Origin: Pseudooceanicola marinus
GTDB taxonomy: Bacteria; Pseudomonadota; Alphaproteobacteria; Rhodobacterales; Rhodobacteraceae
Assembly (NCBI RefSeq): GCF_020177265.1
Contig: NZ_JAIVMC010000005.1
Coordinates: forward strand, 62,001 to 126,000
Reading direction: 5' to 3'
DNA: 64,000 bases
The notes under the pieces are model-generated. The model had not been told where the DNA came from and did no database searches. It saw only the letters and a program-made list of their open reading frames with translations. Positions within the stretch are counted from its first letter, which is position 1; the number at the start of each line of letters is the position of its first letter. Shown piece by piece: positions 62,215 through 64,000 of this stretch. A program made the position numbers and the translations under genes.

Positions 62215-63147
62215 ATGCAGACGATCGACCACCCGCCGATGACCTGGCGCGACGACCAGAAGATTGCCTGGCCGATGAAGAAGCTGGGCCATGCCCAGCT
62301 TGGCGCCGCCGAAGGGGCCATGCTCTACTACATCGCCCGCGACTGGGTGTCGGGGCGGCACCCCCTGCTGGAGCTCGGCTCCTTCCTGGGGGGCAGCGCC
62401 TCTCTGACCGGGGCCGGGCTGATGGCCAACCCCGACTGGGACGGCACCACGCGGCTGCACTGTTTCGACATCTTCGAGGCGAAGTTCGGCGATATGGCCG
62501 AATTCATCCGCACCCGCATCGACCCCGACTTCCGCGAGGGGGAGGATTTCCAGCACCTCTTCGAGGCCCAGACGGCAGAGGTCGCCCCGGCGATCGAGAT
62601 CCACAAGGGCGACTTCGCCCAGGCCCGCTGGGACGGCGGCGCGGTGGATCTGGTCTTCGTCGACATCGCCAAGACGGCCGAACTGAACCGCGTCGTGCTG
62701 GAGCGGTTCCTGCCCGCGCTGCGCCCCGGCCCGGGCCTGCTGGTGAACCAGGATTTCCACAATGCCGACAACCCGTGGATCCATTGCTCGCTGGGTCACC
62801 TGATCGACTATTTCGAGCTGATGGAGCCGCGCGCCGACGATTCCATCCTGCTGCGCCTGCGCGAGTCGATCCCCGCCCACGCCCTGGCGGAGGCGGGCCG
62901 CTGGGAAGACCTGGACCCGACCGATGCCCTGGCCCGGGTCGATCGGCTGCTGTCGCTGTTCCGCGAGGGCGGGCACGACACCCGTTACATCGAACTGGTC
63001 CGCGCCCGGCTGCTAATCCGCAGTGGCGATGCGGGGGGCGCCCTGGCCCTGGTGGACGAGGCGCTGGAACGCTTCGGCCCCGGCGACCCGAAGGAGCATT
63101 TCTTCTGGCTGCGCCGCTGCCGCGCCGTCCAGCAGGAGGCTGCCTGA
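62215..63147 (+). CDS. Class I SAM-dependent methyltransferase-like protein
   Basis: 310-residue protein. The N-terminal half has a Rossmann-type motif I (LLELGSFLGGSAS, about 52-64), an acidic turn (LHCFDIFE) and VDLVFVDIAK in the motif IV place, as in Methyltransf_24-type enzymes. The C-terminal 80 residues are helical and TPR-like (ALARVDRLLSLF; GGALALVDEALERFG). The substrate is unknown. AGGAGG precedes the start. Divergent from nasT. Confidence 0.75.
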   Translation: MQTIDHPPMTWRDDQKIAWPMKKLGHAQLGAAEGAMLYYIARDWVSGRHPLLELGSFLGGSASLTGAGLMANPDWDGTTRLHCFDIFEAKFGDMAEFIRTRIDPDFREGEDFQHLFEAQTAEVAPAIEIHKGDFAQARWDGGAVDLVFVDIAKTAELNRVVLERFLPALRPGPGLLVNQDFHNADNPWIHCSLGHLIDYFELMEPRADDSILLRLRESIPAHALAEAGRWEDLDPTDALARVDRLLSLFREGGHDTRYIELVRARLLIRSGDAGGALALVDEALERFGPGDPKEHFFWLRRCRAVQQEAA

Positions 63148-63237
63148 CGCCCCGTCCAGGGGTGAGCAGCCCCTGTGCACGGATGCGGGGCTGCGCGCGG
63201 GGGATTTCGGCCTATCTTGGGACCAAAGGAGGCCCCT

Positions 63238-64000
63238 ATGAGCTGGAATCCCGACGCCCTTCTGACCGACCCCGACCTGATCGCCGCCTCGGCGCTGGAA
63301 ACCCTCATCATCCCCCGCAGCCGTGACATCGGCGGCTTCGAGGTGCGCCGCGCCCTGCCCGCACCCCGACGGCAGATGGTCGGCCCCTTCATCTTCTTCG
63401 ACCAGATGGGCCCGGCGGAACTGCTGGCCGGCGACCGGATCGACGTGCGACCACATCCCCATATCGGGCTGGGCACCGTGACCTACCTGTTCGAGGGCAG
63501 CTTCCGGCACCGCGATTCCATCGGGTCCGATCAGGTGATCGTCCCGGGTGACGTGAACTGGATGGTGGCCGGACGCGGGGTCAGCCATTCCGAACGCTCC
63601 CCCTCGGTCGAGGCGGGCGGCGCGATCCACGGCCTGCAGACCTGGATCGCCCTGCCCGAGGCGGAGGAGACCCGCGCGCCGCTGTTCGAACATTTTGCCA
63701 AGGCCGCCCTGCCCGAGCTGGAGGCCGAGGGCATCCAGGCCCGGCTGATCCTGGGCGACGCCTTCGGTGAAAGCGCCCCGGCGCAGCTTTTTTCCGAGAG
63801 CTTCTACCTGGACGTGACCCTGGCCCCCGGCGCCCGCTTCCCCCTGCCCGACGACCACGAGGACCGCGGCGTGCATGTCACCCATGGCGCGGTCGAGGTG
63901 GCGGGCGATCGGTTTGATCCGGGCCGGATGATGGTCTTCCGCCCCGGCGATGCGATCACCCTGCGCGCCGCGCCAGAAGGCGCACGGTTCCTCGCCCTCG
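63238..64000 (+). CDS. Pirin-family protein, C-terminus cut by window edge
   Basis: 254 codons of a bicupin pirin, which is usually about 290-310 residues. The metal-binding cupin residues are in PHPHIGLGTVTYLFEG and GVSHSERS. Some bacterial pirins oxidise quercetin-like flavonols; others act as regulators, so function is open. AAAGGAGG precedes the ATG at 63238. The frame is open at the window end. Confidence 0.93.
   Translation, partial: MSWNPDALLTDPDLIAASALETLIIPRSRDIGGFEVRRALPAPRRQMVGPFIFFDQMGPAELLAGDRIDVRPHPHIGLGTVTYLFEGSFRHRDSIGSDQVIVPGDVNWMVAGRGVSHSERSPSVEAGGAIHGLQTWIALPEAEETRAPLFEHFAKAALPELEAEGIQARLILGDAFGESAPAQLFSESFYLDVTLAPGARFPLPDDHEDRGVHVTHGAVEVAGDRFDPGRMMVFRPGDAITLRAAPEGARFLAL

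Noticed and set aside
1-64000. CRISPR arrays, tRNA, rRNA, insertion sequences or prophage genes
   Set aside because: None seen: no spaced direct repeats, no transposase or integrase motifs and no tRNA-like cloverleaf found by eye.

Overview
The window is about 64 kb of high-GC DNA, apparently from an alphaproteobacterium of the Rhodobacteraceae (Roseobacter group). The taxonomic call rests on gene content and order: TRAP transporters, glxBCD-gmaS, soxBDAG, a CtrA-like box before flgE, NasS/NasT, and a Rhodobacteraceae-style terminator element. It is not based on a marker gene. I see no rRNA, tRNA, CRISPR array, insertion sequence or prophage. The window cuts two genes: dctM at the left edge and a pirin gene at the right edge.

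1-15.4 kb, methoxy-aromatic catabolism. On the minus strand lie a FadR-type GntR regulator, a LigM-like tetrahydrofolate (THF)-dependent aromatic O-demethylase and a TRAP transporter. The divergent operon encodes an alpha/beta hydrolase, the ring-cleavage dioxygenase LigA/LigB, a YCII protein and, unexpectedly, a FolB-like dihydroneopterin aldolase. An aldehyde dehydrogenase, a MarR regulator and a LysR regulator with two DNA-binding domains follow. Next come galB, a catechol-2,3-dioxygenase-type enzyme, galC and galD, which convert 4-oxalomesaconate to pyruvate and oxaloacetate.

15.4-20.5 kb: a second RraA-family gene, a TauE/SafE exporter, a malate/lactate dehydrogenase-family enzyme, L-2-hydroxyglutarate oxidase and a CaiB-type CoA transferase. 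21-23 kb: folD and purU, which oxidise and release folate-bound C1 units. The same palindrome (core TGTATACA) occurs before the O-demethylase, twice in the gntR/lig divergent region, and twice upstream of folD-purU. This suggests one regulon joining aromatic demethylation to folate C1 recycling.

23-28.4 kb: an XRE-cupin regulator, glxBCD (N-methylglutamate synthase type) and a GmaS/GlnT ligase, ended by a strong terminator. 28.5-33 kb: motB and three polysaccharide genes. 33.3-40.6 kb: a membrane dipeptidase, soxGADB sarcosine oxidase and a divergent GbdR-like AraC regulator. 40.7-45.6 kb: flgE-flgK-flgL-flgI. 46-49 kb: two divergent hexose-phosphate mutases, pgm/manB type and glmM.

49.2-62 kb, assimilatory nitrate reduction on the minus strand: nasT-nasS, a leader with two hexaloop hairpins that fit an ANTAR (NasT) target, nrtA, nrtB, a fused double-ATPase NrtCD, nirB, nirD, nasA and a TrpD2-like gene. 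The right end has a SAM-methyltransferase-like gene and a pirin.
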